Shown here one piece after another: positions 55,769 to 63,764 of a stretch of 64,000 nucleotides of DNA. Below the pieces are notes generated by a model, which was given only the letters and a program-made list of their open reading frames with translations, was not told where the DNA came from and made no database searches. The stretch is from an uncultured Desulfovibrio sp. GTDB taxonomy: Bacteria > Desulfobacterota > Desulfovibrionia > Desulfovibrionales > Desulfovibrionaceae. The position numbers were made by a program, and so were the translations under genes. The DNA is taken from NCBI GenBank assembly GCA_913063155.1, contig CAJXYU010000001.1, positions 434,001 through 498,000 on the forward strand, given 5' to 3'. Position 1 is the first letter of the stretch. Each line of letters opens with the position of its first letter.

Positions 55769-56271
55769 TGAGTGGTATCCTCCAAGGCCGCAAGACGCGA
55801 CCAGATCATGGTTGTCAGAATCTGCAGCTCACGGCCCAGTTGCCCGGTTTCAAAGGCTTCAGTGAAGTATTCCGTCCGGACGGACTTGATGAAGTCCGCA
55901 CCCAGTGCCGGTCTGAGCAGGGCGGGAAACTCCACGACCACCTGCCGCCTGGCCGGAGACAGACCGATGTATATGGTCTTGGCGTCCAGCTCGGGCTTTT
56001 CCACGTCCTCCTTGAAGACCTGTATCTTGACCTCCACGCCGAACGTACTGCGCATGGTTTTCACAAAATCGCGCAGATAGCCGAGTTCGTCTTTGGTCAA
56101 CTGTCCGGTCTCGTCCCAAACCGAGCGATTCTTCTGAACCCGCTCCAGCACGTTTTCATTGTTTTTGTAAAAAGCCCAAATGACCACCAGAAAAACCAGC
56201 AGCATGGCCAGCGTTCTGAGCACCCGCTCCAGGGCATTTTTCCCTTGGGGGGCCGGGAAGTTGATCTTCAT
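55765..56271 (-). CDS. Membrane-anchored TPM-domain-like protein
   Basis: 168 residues from ATG 56271, which has GGAG 7 bases upstream; a longer frame lacks a ribosome-binding site. A membrane segment (about 17-36) is followed by a soluble domain that looks like TPM (phosphatase/thylakoid-type): [13 protein letters not shown] near 58-70 and [21 protein letters not shown] near 100-120. The topology suggests a periplasmic or cytoplasmic domain with an N-terminal anchor. The role is unknown. It overlaps rnhA by four bases. Confidence 0.7.
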   Translation of the reverse strand: MKINFPAPQGKNALERVLRTLAMLLVFLVVIWAFYKNNENVLERVQKNRSVWDETGQLTKDELGYLRDFVKTMRSTFGVEVKIQVFKEDVEKPELDAKTIYIGLSPARRQVVVEFPALLRPALGADFIKSVRTEYFTEAFETGQLGRELQILTTMIWSRLAALEDTTQ

Positions 56272-56397
56272 GAAAACTCCGTTGGCTGCGTTGATCATCA
56301 CTGAGTAACCGTTGATGTCGTTCCATGCAAGTTCCCAAGGCGCTTGCCGAAAAAACAATTGCGGGTACAATGATCGAAACACGCAACGGAGAAAACA

Positions 56398-57249
56398 ATG
56401 TATCTCGGATCACACATGTCCATATCCGGAGGCCTGCATCGAGCCTTCGACCACATCATGGCTGTGGACGGCACGGCCCTGCAGATATTTACGCGCAACC
56501 AGCGTCAGTGGAAGATCCCACCTCTGAGCGAAGAGGATATCGCCCTGTTCAAAGCGAAATGGCAGACGTGGGGAAGTTATCCGGTGGCCGCCCACGACTC
56601 CTACCTCATCAACCTGGCCAGTCCCAAGGAAGACGGTGCAGCCAAGTCCATGGCCGCTTTCACCGAAGAACTGCGCCGCTGTGAAGCTCTCGGCATCCGT
56701 TGGCTGGTGACCCATCCCGGATCGCACCTGGGAGATGGAGTTGAGGCGGGCATAGCCCGCTATGTAAAGCGCCTGGATAAGGCCATAGAGGACTCCGGCA
56801 CGGAATCGACCCTGGTTTTGCTGGAGACCACCGCCGGACAGGGTACCAATCTCGGGTCTTCCTTCGAGGAACTGGCCGAGATCATCCGATCCAGCAGACA
56901 CACGGACCGCCTCGGCGTATGCTACGATACGTGTCACACCTTTGCGGCCGGATACGACATCCGAACCCCCGAGGCATATGCCGACACTCTCGCCCGCTTC
57001 GACCAACTCGTGGGCATCGAGCGCATCCGCTTCTTTCATCTCAATGACAGCAAGGTCGGGCTGGGGGAGCGCAAGGATCGACACGACCATATCGGCCAAG
57101 GCCATATCGGGCTGGAGGGATTCCGCAACATCATGAACGATCCCCGGTTCAAAGAGATCGGGATGAGCTTGGAAACGGACAAGAAAGAAGATCTTGAAGA
57201 CGACCGCCGCAATCTGGCCGTGCTCAAGGGGCTCGTGCAAAATGCCTGA
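56398..57249 (+). CDS. nfo: Deoxyribonuclease IV (AP endonuclease family 2)
   Basis: 283 residues. Metal-binding residues typical of Nfo are visible: His6 (GSHMSISGG), His66 (AAHDSYL), His106 (THPGSH), Glu142 (LLETTAGQG), Asp176 and His179 (CYDTCHTFAAGYD), His213 (HLNDS) and Asp/His in DRHDHIGQGHIG. It cuts DNA 5' to abasic sites with three zinc ions. The gene is divergent from the TPM/rnhA pair and precedes ftsE by 41 bases. Confidence 0.95.
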   Translation: MYLGSHMSISGGLHRAFDHIMAVDGTALQIFTRNQRQWKIPPLSEEDIALFKAKWQTWGSYPVAAHDSYLINLASPKEDGAAKSMAAFTEELRRCEALGIRWLVTHPGSHLGDGVEAGIARYVKRLDKAIEDSGTESTLVLLETTAGQGTNLGSSFEELAEIIRSSRHTDRLGVCYDTCHTFAAGYDIRTPEAYADTLARFDQLVGIERIRFFHLNDSKVGLGERKDRHDHIGQGHIGLEGFRNIMNDPRFKEIGMSLETDKKEDLEDDRRNLAVLKGLVQNA

Positions 57250-57290
57250 CAAGTTTTACAAACTCCCCTCATATGGGTACATAGGTCCCC

Positions 57291-57986
57291 ATGGTTGAGG
57301 TACAACATTTATCCTACAATTTCGGTTCCCAGTGGGCCCTCAAGGACATCAACTTTTCCTTGGGCAAGGGAGAGTTCCTGTTCCTGACCGGACACTCCGG
57401 CGCGGGCAAGACCACCCTGCTGCGCCTGCTTTATGGTGCGCTCCCACTGACCAAAGGACGGGCCACAGTGGCCGGATTCGAGCTGCACAGGCTCAAACGC
57501 CGCCATGTTCCGGGTCTGCGCAGACGAGTGGGCGTGGTCTTCCAGGACTTCAAAATTCTGCCCAGGCGGTCCGTGTTCGAAAACGTGGCCATGGCCTTGG
57601 AAGTACGTGGCATGGCGCGCTCTCCTCTCGAACGGCGCGTACGAGCCATCATTCGAGCCATGGGACTGGAAACCAAAAGCTATACCTTGTGCGAACGCCT
57701 TTCGGGCGGCGAACAGCAACGTGTGGCCATCGCCCGTTCCATGGTCACCAATCCGGAACTGATCCTGGCAGATGAACCCACAGGCAATCTCGACTTCGAC
57801 CTGACCATGCACCTTATGGATATTTTCAAACAATTTCACACTTACGGCACCTCCATCATCATGGCCACGCACAGCCGCGAAGTTCTTGAGGCCGTTCCCG
57901 ACGCCCGCATCCTGCATCTGGAGCAAGGGCGCGTGGTGGAGTTGGACGGCGAAACCATAATGGAATCCGAGGAGGAGTTCGCATGA
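57291..57986 (+). CDS. ftsE: Cell-division ATP-binding protein FtsE
   Basis: 231 residues. Walker A is GHSGAGKTT near 34-42, the signature LSGGEQQR near 138-145 and Walker [13 protein letters not shown] near 158-169. The [22 protein letters not shown] segment is specific for FtsE. Together with FtsX it controls cell-wall hydrolases at the septum. Its stop overlaps the ftsX start by four bases. Confidence 0.94.
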   Translation: MVEVQHLSYNFGSQWALKDINFSLGKGEFLFLTGHSGAGKTTLLRLLYGALPLTKGRATVAGFELHRLKRRHVPGLRRRVGVVFQDFKILPRRSVFENVAMALEVRGMARSPLERRVRAIIRAMGLETKSYTLCERLSGGEQQRVAIARSMVTNPELILADEPTGNLDFDLTMHLMDIFKQFHTYGTSIIMATHSREVLEAVPDARILHLEQGRVVELDGETIMESEEEFA

Positions 57987-58858
57987 TCGGGCAACTCTTC
58001 CGACTCTCCGGACGAGGGCTGGCCGATTTCAAAATCCACCCCTGGGCGCACCTGCTGACCCTTGTTGCAGTGGCCATGGTCACTCTGCTGGCCGGATTCA
58101 TCCTGCTCTCCCTGCACAACATCAATATTCATCTGCTCAAGTCGCGGGGGGAAGTCCAGTTCCAGATATACTGGCGCTCCGACGCTTCTCCGGAGCTGAT
58201 CCAGACCCAGTGGGAGAAAATCGGAACCATGGAGTACCTGCAGGAAATCAAGGGGTTCACTCCGCAGGATGCACTCGTGGAACTGGCCGAGACCCTCGGC
58301 AAAACCGGCGATTTTTCCTGGCTCAAAGAGCAAAACCCTCTGCCCTATTCGGCTCTGACATCATTCGCCGTGCCCCCCGAGGCGCAGCAAGAGGGCTGGG
58401 CTGCGGACCTTCTGACCAAGCTCAAGGCGATGGACGGCGTCGCCGAAGTCCACTACACTCCCCTCCAGGCCGATCTGGCCAAGGGATGGCGCGTCATCAG
58501 CCGAGCCATCATCTGGCCCATCATCGGCTTCCTGGGCATGGTCGTGGCGCTCGTGGTAGGCAATACCATCCGGCTCTCCCTGCTCACCCGCCAGGATGAA
58601 ATAGAAATTCTTTCCCTGGTGGGGGCCCGGCCATGGTATGTGCGCTGGCCGCTCCTGACCGGAGGCATGGTCCAGGGGCTGCTGGGAAGCGCTGCAGGCG
58701 TGGGACTGCTCAAACTGGCCCAGAACGCTCTGGCCGACTCCCTGAACATCGCGCCCCTGTTCATCGAAATCCGTTTCCTGCCCATGGAGCAAGTCCTGGC
58801 ACTCTGCGGCGCGGTCACCCTTGTCTCCGCAATTTCAAGCTGGGTAGCCGTCAGATAG
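57983..58858 (+). CDS. ftsX: Cell-division protein FtsX
   Basis: 291 residues. A first membrane segment (about 22-48), a periplasmic domain (about 50-165) with VQFQIYWRSDASPELI, and three segments in the C-terminal half (about 172-290) form the FtsX layout. The core reads RQDEIEILSLVGARPWYVRWP near 206-226. It couples FtsE ATP hydrolysis to periplasmic amidase activation. It overlaps ftsE by four bases. A 9-bp inverted repeat follows the stop. Confidence 0.94.
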   Translation: MIGQLFRLSGRGLADFKIHPWAHLLTLVAVAMVTLLAGFILLSLHNINIHLLKSRGEVQFQIYWRSDASPELIQTQWEKIGTMEYLQEIKGFTPQDALVELAETLGKTGDFSWLKEQNPLPYSALTSFAVPPEAQQEGWAADLLTKLKAMDGVAEVHYTPLQADLAKGWRVISRAIIWPIIGFLGMVVALVVGNTIRLSLLTRQDEIEILSLVGARPWYVRWPLLTGGMVQGLLGSAAGVGLLKLAQNALADSLNIAPLFIEIRFLPMEQVLALCGAVTLVSAISSWVAVR

Positions 58859-58859
58859 A

Positions 58860-58889
58860 AAGTGCAATATATGATTCACAATTGCACTT
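58860..58889. repeat. 9-bp inverted repeat after ftsX
   Basis: AAGTGCAAT and ATTGCACTT (58860-58868, 58881-58889) with a 12-base spacer. It could be a weak ftsX terminator (a short GTTTG tail) or an operator for the SPOR lipoprotein gene. TTGCACTT recurs at 58936. Confidence 0.4.
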
Positions 58890-59004
58890 GTTTGCGCATT
58901 CTTGCCAAGAACACCAATGTGATCTAGTAGACTGCTTGCACTTCCCTACGGGCCGGGCTGAGGGGAGCCTGAGCAAAATCGGCAATCCCCGAAGAGTGAA
59001 AATT

Positions 59005-59493
59005 ATGAATAACAAGTTGAATATCCTGATATTATTGTTGTTGTCAGGCACCCTGTTGACCACAGGTTGCGTCCGGAAGAACATCGAAACCGAACCGCCG
59101 GTCAAGCATACTCCTGCGCAGTCCGCTAAACCCGCGCCAATCAAAAAAACGGTCAAAGTAGAGAAGAAATCTCCAAAGAACAAGCCTGGGAAGGAAGATG
59201 GGGAACTCCTTGAGCGCGACCTCAAAAAATTCCAACCCGCGGCCCATGGCTTGGCCTACATTCAGGTCGGAGCCTTTGCCGATCGCGTTGGCGCCAAGGC
59301 AGTCACGAGTGCACTTATTGCCGACGGCTACAAGGGCTCTCGTTTTTCCAAGGATGAGGCTGATGGATACTTCAGGGTACAGGCTGGGGTTTTTCCGGAC
59401 AGGGAAACCGCTGAACGCGCTCTGAAAAAACTGCGCCTCGACTATCCGGGCAGCTTCATCATCATGGAACCAACAAAAAAGGAAGCGCAGTAA
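59005..59493 (+). CDS. SPOR-domain lipoprotein
   Basis: 162 residues from ATG 59005. A lipoprotein signal ends in LLTTGC with Cys22. A Lys/Pro-rich linker (about 25-75) and a C-terminal SPOR domain (about 82-158, YIQVGAFADRVGAKAV start and FRVQAGVFPDRETAERAL middle) follow. SPOR domains bind denuded septal glycan, which fits the neighbouring ftsEX. The TAA stop is the triloop of a perfect 10-bp hairpin. Open codons upstream belong to ftsX and the spacer. Confidence 0.92.
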   Translation: MNNKLNILILLLLSGTLLTTGCVRKNIETEPPVKHTPAQSAKPAPIKKTVKVEKKSPKNKPGKEDGELLERDLKKFQPAAHGLAYIQVGAFADRVGAKAVTSALIADGYKGSRFSKDEADGYFRVQAGVFPDRETAERALKKLRLDYPGSFIIMEPTKKEAQ

Positions 59494-59503
59494 CTGCGCT
59501 TCC
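59481..59503 (+). other. Hairpin with the SPOR gene stop codon as loop
   Basis: GGAAGCGCAG and CTGCGCTTCC (59481-59490, 59494-59503) form a perfect 10-bp stem whose three-base loop is the TAA. A second 7-bp hairpin (59525-59531 with 59538-59544) follows before the terminator. Confidence 0.5.
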
Positions 59504-59564
59504 CCTGACCCGGAAAACCAGACCTTCTGCCCGCGAAGGCAGAAAGAAAAGCCAAAGGTATTCG

Positions 59565-59597
59565 GGAGCTTTCCTTAAGCGGGAAAGCTCCTTTTTT
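59565..59597 (+). terminator. Intrinsic terminator of the SPOR lipoprotein gene
   Basis: A perfect 10-bp GGAGCTTTCC/GGAAAGCTCC stem (59565-59574 with 59582-59591) is followed by six T residues. The next gene on the minus strand ends 33 bases further on. Confidence 0.85.
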
Positions 59598-59629
59598 ATC
59601 GCTTCCAATTGCGTCGGGCCATCCCCGGC

Positions 59630-59920
59630 CTAGGGGTTCAGCTCGGAGCGGAACTTCCTGGAAAGGCGGAACACGACAACCTTGCGCGGCGGCAGCGTGA
59701 TGGTCGCACTGGTTTGGGGGTTGCGACCTTTGCGGGCGCGCTTGTCGTAGGCCTCGAACTTGCCGAAGCCGCTGACCAGCAAAGCGTGATCCTTTTTGAT
59801 GGCGCCTTTCATGATGTCCAGAATGGTTTCGACGAGGTCCTTGATCTCGGCGCGGTTTTTGTCGGTACGTTCATAGATGTAATCGACGATTCCGGCCTTG
59901 GTCAGTGTTTGTCCACTCAT
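59630..59920 (-). CDS. HU/IHF-family DNA-bending protein
   Basis: 96 residues from the ATG at 59920, which is 5 bases after GGAGG. SGFGKFEAYDKRARKGRNPQT near 51-71 is the DNA-binding arm core with GRNP at its tip. The start LTKAGIVDYIYER is that of IHF alpha-like members. It bends DNA as a homo- or heterodimer in nucleoid organisation. The IHF partner is not seen here. Alpha versus HU cannot be settled by eye. Confidence 0.92.
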   Translation of the reverse strand: MSGQTLTKAGIVDYIYERTDKNRAEIKDLVETILDIMKGAIKKDHALLVSGFGKFEAYDKRARKGRNPQTSATITLPPRKVVVFRLSRKFRSELNP

Positions 59921-59947
59921 CATAGCCTCCATATCGGGTTGCGGGAG

Positions 59948-60364
59948 CTACCCCATAGTGCTGCGGATTCTTTCCGCGAGCGAATTCATCTCATCATTGT
60001 CATCGTAGGGCTGCTGTGCCCATAACTTCAAGCCGTCAGTCTCGAACCGGGGAATCAGATGGAAATGGATATGCGGCACCAACTGGCCCGCGGCCTCGAG
60101 ATTGTTCTGCATGACGTTCAGCCCATCGGCACCAGTGGCCTCTTTGACGGCGGCGCCGACCTTGCTCAGGGCCTCCATGAGCCCTTTGCCCAGGCCGGAG
60201 GGCACATCCCAAATGGCCGGATAATGCTCCTTGGGCAGAACCAAGGCATGCCCCTTATTCACAGGGGCAATATCCAGAAACGCAACACAGGTTTCCGATT
60301 CATATATTTTGGCGCAGGGAATCTCCCCAGCGACGATTTTACAGAAAATGCAGTCTTCAGCCAT
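59948..60364 (-). CDS. HIT-family nucleotide-binding hydrolase
   Basis: 138 residues from ATG 60364 (GAGG upstream; a longer frame exists but lacks family match). The start DCIFCKIVAGEIP carries the zinc cysteines often seen in Hint proteins. The catalytic triad HIHFHLIP lies near 97-104. It hydrolyses purine nucleoside phosphoramidates or adenylylated lysines. The IHF/HU gene follows 27 bases on; promoter and possible operator are upstream. Confidence 0.93.
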   Translation of the reverse strand: MAEDCIFCKIVAGEIPCAKIYESETCVAFLDIAPVNKGHALVLPKEHYPAIWDVPSGLGKGLMEALSKVGAAVKEATGADGLNVMQNNLEAAGQLVPHIHFHLIPRFETDGLKLWAQQPYDDNDEMNSLAERIRSTMG

Positions 60365-60439
60365 GCGACCTCGCTTTCTCCATATGCCGCAGGCTTTCGC
60401 CACGCAGAGAGGAGAAGAGAAAATTCATAGTTAATCAAG

Positions 60440-60468
60440 GTATTAACCGACAAAATCAGTTAAATCAA
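60440..60468 (-). promoter_or_regulatory. Candidate promoter for the HIT gene
   Basis: Minus-strand TTGATT (60463-60468), 17 bp, TAATAC (60440-60445). An inverted repeat GTGAAC/GTTCAC at 60512-60530 lies about 45 bases upstream and might bind a regulator. Confidence 0.4.
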
Positions 60469-60565
60469 GTCAATTTGGGATTTTTACAGGACTTTTATAA
60501 TAGGAACCGGGGTGAACAAATGTGGTTCACTTTCAATCAAGCTATTGAAAAGACTAGCCTACTGC

Positions 60566-60607
60566 AAGAAAAAAGTTGAGCGCCGGCTGTGCCCGAACCG
60601 ACGCTCA
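60566..60607 (-). terminator. Intrinsic terminator on the minus strand
   Basis: A 12-bp stem with G-U pairs (60577-60588 with 60596-60607) is followed on the minus strand by ACTTTTTTC. It ends the small-RNA candidate and probably the sugar-gene transcript as well. Confidence 0.75.
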
Positions 60608-60704
60608 CAAGGGAAGGGGGGAGCCCAACCGCTAAAAGCGGCGCCCTATCTGCCGTGAGGGTCTACGCGGCAGCCAGGGAAGAGGCTCCGAATACATAGT
60701 ATTC
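60566..60704 (-). ncRNA. Candidate small RNA with hairpin, three-way junction and terminator
   Basis: About 139 nt on the minus strand. A promoter-like TTGACC (60733-60738), 16 bp, TATTGC (60711-60716) places the start near 60704. The 5' end is a perfect hairpin GAATAC/GTATTC (60690-60704). A junction follows: outer GGAGCC/GGCTCC (60620-60625, 60684-60689), arms CTGCCG/CGGCAG (60650-60655, 60668-60673) and CCGCT/AGCGG (60629-60633, 60637-60641). It ends in the terminator at 60566-60607. The family is not recognised. It could also be the processed 3' UTR of the sugar locus. Confidence 0.4.
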
Positions 60705-60761
60705 GATACAGCAATACCACATATTCCCATGCGGTCAACCATTTTTTTAAAGAAAAAATTA

Positions 60762-62639
60762 CTACCTTGCGGGGGTGTATTCCGGAACCAGTCCGCTCAG
60801 GAGGACACGGATGGTCTTGCCGTCATGGTTCTTGGCCGCTTCAACGAGCTTGCTCACTTCGGCATAGAGATCGAGAGCCTTCGGCCCAGCCTCGGCAGAG
60901 GGGCCGAGCACCAGAATCTTCCGGTGCTCGGTACGGACAATGCCCTCCCCTTCGGTAATCAGCTCTTCGTAAAGCTTCTCTCCCTCTCGGAGCCCTGTAA
61001 AAGTAACGGACACGTCCACATCCGGTTCCTTGCCGGAAAGACGGATCAGGTCCCGGGCCATATCCGCGATCTTCACGGGCACCCCCATGTCGAGCACGTA
61101 GATTTCCCCGCCATTACCGTTCTTACCCATGCTCCCGGCCTGAAGGATAAGTTGTGCAGCCTCGGAGATGCTCATGAAGTAACGGGTCACTTCAGGATGG
61201 GTCACGGTGACCGGGCCGCCCTTTTCAATCTGGCGGCGGAACAGGGGCACCACGGAACCGCTGGAACCGAGCACATTGCCGAAGCGTACGGCCATGAACT
61301 TGGTTCCGTGCCCCTGGCAACTGCGCATGAGCAGCTCGGTAACGCGTTTGCTGGCCCCCATGACGTTGGTGGGCCGAACAGCCTTGTCAGTGGACACCAC
61401 CACGAAACGGTCCACCTTGTGGCGGACAGAGGTTTCCATGATCACCTTGGAACCGAGAATATTGTTGCGAACGGCTTGCCAGGGATTGCGCTCCAGCATG
61501 GGCACATGCTTGTAGGCTGCGGCATGAAAAACAACCGAGGGCTTGTACTCGGCAAAAACCCTGTCCATGAGTTCGTCATCGGTGATGTTGCCGAGAACGG
61601 TCACGGGATTGGACACGCCCAATTCGTGCACCAATTCCATCTGGATCTGGTACAGGTTGTATTCGCCGACATCCACAAGCACTATACGGCCGGGCTTGAA
61701 ACGTACGATCTGGCGGCAGAGTTCCGAGCCTATGGACCCACCGCATCCAGTGACAAGCACCGTTTTTCCGGAGAGATAGGACTCGATACTGCGGGTGTCG
61801 AGATTGACCTGAGATCTGCCGAGAAGGTCAAGATACCTGATATCACGAAGGGCCTTGACGTCCACCCTGCCATCCATGATCTCCGACATGGCGGGAAGAA
61901 TCCTATAGGGCAGTCCGGTCCCCTTGCACTGTTCCACAATACGACGCATGGTCTCGGGCGTGGCTTCGGAAACCGCAATGAAAACCTCGTCCACGGCATA
62001 GTCGGCGACGGCGTCCTCCAGCACGTCCATGCCGCCAAGGACTCCCGCGCCGTGGATGGTGCGTCCCCGTTTGGACAAATCGTCATCCACCAGCCCCACC
62101 GGAGTATAGTTCAAGCGGGGGTTGTCATGCATTTCCCTGATGATCTTCTCTCCGTCATCTCCAGCCCCTATGACCAGGATTTTTTTTCTGTCGGCAACGG
62201 AGACCGCGCTGGCAAAAGAATGGGCATAGAAAACCCGAATCGCGAGACGCAGCCCCGCAGTCAGGGCCAGGGCCAGCCCCCAGTCGAGAATAAACACGCT
62301 GCGAGGAAAACCTTCGGCGTTGAAAACGAAAAGCAGAAGGGACAACAGAGCGGCCGACTGCAGAAAGGAAAGCCGAAGCAGCTTCCAGAGATCGCCCAGG
62401 CTGGTATATCTCCACATGCCACGGTACATGCCGAAGAAGAGAAACACGCCAAGCTTCACCGCCACGGCATAGGGCAACAGGTTGAGAAACTGGCCCACAT
62501 ATTGGGAAGGCATGCGAAAATCAAAACGAAAAAGATAGGCGAACCACAGGGCAATGGCGAAAAGGCAGGCGTCCAACAGCAGCATGACGTAAAAATTCAT
62601 GTTGCGAAGATTGGGCAGATAGTGCCTCATGCCAAACAT
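60762..62639 (-). CDS. FlaA1/CapD-type nucleoside-diphosphate-sugar 4,6-dehydratase, membrane-bound
   Basis: 625 residues. Four N-terminal membrane segments (about 1-125) are followed by a nucleotide-binding region and an extended SDR domain. VTGCGGSIGSELCRQI near 290-305 binds NAD. STDKAVRPTNVMGASKR near 390-406 is the active site, where Met replaces the usual catalytic Tyr of MxxxK-type dehydratases such as WbpM and PglF. It makes UDP-4-keto-6-deoxy-N-acetyl sugars for surface glycans. It overlaps the aminotransferase gene by 13 bases; the next ATG at 62630 would reduce this. Confidence 0.92.
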   Translation of the reverse strand: MFGMRHYLPNLRNMNFYVMLLLDACLFAIALWFAYLFRFDFRMPSQYVGQFLNLLPYAVAVKLGVFLFFGMYRGMWRYTSLGDLWKLLRLSFLQSAALLSLLLFVFNAEGFPRSVFILDWGLALALTAGLRLAIRVFYAHSFASAVSVADRKKILVIGAGDDGEKIIREMHDNPRLNYTPVGLVDDDLSKRGRTIHGAGVLGGMDVLEDAVADYAVDEVFIAVSEATPETMRRIVEQCKGTGLPYRILPAMSEIMDGRVDVKALRDIRYLDLLGRSQVNLDTRSIESYLSGKTVLVTGCGGSIGSELCRQIVRFKPGRIVLVDVGEYNLYQIQMELVHELGVSNPVTVLGNITDDELMDRVFAEYKPSVVFHAAAYKHVPMLERNPWQAVRNNILGSKVIMETSVRHKVDRFVVVSTDKAVRPTNVMGASKRVTELLMRSCQGHGTKFMAVRFGNVLGSSGSVVPLFRRQIEKGGPVTVTHPEVTRYFMSISEAAQLILQAGSMGKNGNGGEIYVLDMGVPVKIADMARDLIRLSGKEPDVDVSVTFTGLREGEKLYEELITEGEGIVRTEHRKILVLGPSAEAGPKALDLYAEVSKLVEAAKNHDGKTIRVLLSGLVPEYTPAR

Positions 62640-63760
62640 CTCCGTATGATAGTGGCCACCCGCTCAAGATCCGCTTCGGTCATGGCCGTGCCCGAAGGCA
62701 GGCACAGCCCGCGTGCGAAAAGTTCTTCGGAAACCGCGCCACCAACCACGGGCGCATTCCGAAAAACCGGCTGCAGGTGCATGGGCTTCCACACCGGACG
62801 GGATTCGATGTTCGCGGCCTCCAAAGCCAGTCGAACCGCCTCCGGCGTGACACTGCAGACAGCCTCGTCAAACAGGATCACAGTAAGCCAACGGTTGTGC
62901 ACCCCATAGGCTGCCTCAGGAGCAAAGGATACTCCCGGCAGGCCGCCCAGCGTCCGTTCATACCAGGTGAAAATCTCTCTTCTGCGAGCCACCCGCTGCT
63001 CCAGCACCTCCAACTGCCCCAGACCTATGGAAGCCGCCACATTGCTCATACGGTAATTGTAGCCGATAGTGGAATGCTCGTAATGAGGCGCATCGTCACG
63101 GGCCTGCTGTGAAAGCCAACGGGCTTGGTCGGCAAGCTCCTTGTCGTCCGTCCCCAATATGCCGCCACCCGAAGTGGTGATAATCTTGTTGCCGTTGAAG
63201 GAATAGACGGCCGCGCGCCCTCCCCGGCCCGCCGGACGATCCTTGTAGGTTGCGCCTACGGATTCGGCGGCGTCCACCACCATGGGGATGGAATGGCGGT
63301 CGCATATTTCCCGAATGCGGTCGTAATCGGCGCATTGTCCGTAAAGGTCCGTGGGAATGACCGCCGCAACGTGTTTGCCTTGGGAAAGGACCTGATCGAC
63401 GGCCCGCTCCAGCAGTTCGGGATCCATATTCCAGGAAGTACGGTCCGCGTCCACAAAAAGGAGCTCGGCCCCCAAGAAGGCGACCGAGGAAACCGAACCG
63501 ATGAACGTCAGAGTGGAGGCGATGACCACGTCGCCCTCGCCCACGCCGAGATGGCGCAAAGCCAGATGCATGGCTGCCGTGCCGCAGGTGACGGCCACGC
63601 AATGGGCAAAGCCGGTCAGCTCGCAAAAGCGGCGCTCGAACTCGGCCAATTGCGGACCTATCGGGGCGATGTAGTTGGCTTCGAAGGCGTCCTGGACATA
63701 TTCGAGTTCACGACCGCCCATGTGAGGCGGAGAAAGAAATATCCGATCTGGTTTGTTCAC
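62627..63760 (-). CDS. DegT/DnrJ/EryC1/StrS-family aminotransferase
   Basis: 377 residues. The PLP lysine lies in FNGNKIITTSGGG near 187-199. TCGTAAMHLAL near 58-68, DLYGQCADYD near 137-146 and the VVDAAESVGATYK segment are typical of sugar aminotransferases such as PglE. It would aminate the 4-keto sugar made by the adjacent dehydratase. The two together match the route to a bacillosamine-type residue for O-antigen or protein glycosylation. It follows the HAD fragment by four bases. Confidence 0.93.
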   Translation of the reverse strand: MNKPDRIFLSPPHMGGRELEYVQDAFEANYIAPIGPQLAEFERRFCELTGFAHCVAVTCGTAAMHLALRHLGVGEGDVVIASTLTFIGSVSSVAFLGAELLFVDADRTSWNMDPELLERAVDQVLSQGKHVAAVIPTDLYGQCADYDRIREICDRHSIPMVVDAAESVGATYKDRPAGRGGRAAVYSFNGNKIITTSGGGILGTDDKELADQARWLSQQARDDAPHYEHSTIGYNYRMSNVAASIGLGQLEVLEQRVARRREIFTWYERTLGGLPGVSFAPEAAYGVHNRWLTVILFDEAVCSVTPEAVRLALEAANIESRPVWKPMHLQPVFRNAPVVGGAVSEELFARGLCLPSGTAMTEADLERVATIIRRCLA

Positions 63761-63764
63761 GGTT

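Larger units (their letters stand above)
60365..60761. other. AT-rich intergenic region with RNA-like structure
   Basis: 397 bases between the HIT gene and the capD-like gene. It holds the HIT promoter (60440-60468), an inverted repeat GTGAAC/GTTCAC (60512-60517, 60525-60530), a minus-strand terminator and a structured small-RNA candidate (60566-60704). No tRNA or riboswitch core was recognised. An isolated plus-strand TATAAT at 60496 has no good -35. Confidence 0.6.

Noticed and set aside
60566-60704. 6S RNA, SRP RNA or tRNA identity for the structured region
   Set aside because: There is no long rod with a central bubble, no GGAAGG SRP loop and no T-arm sequence; the three-way junction does not fit these.
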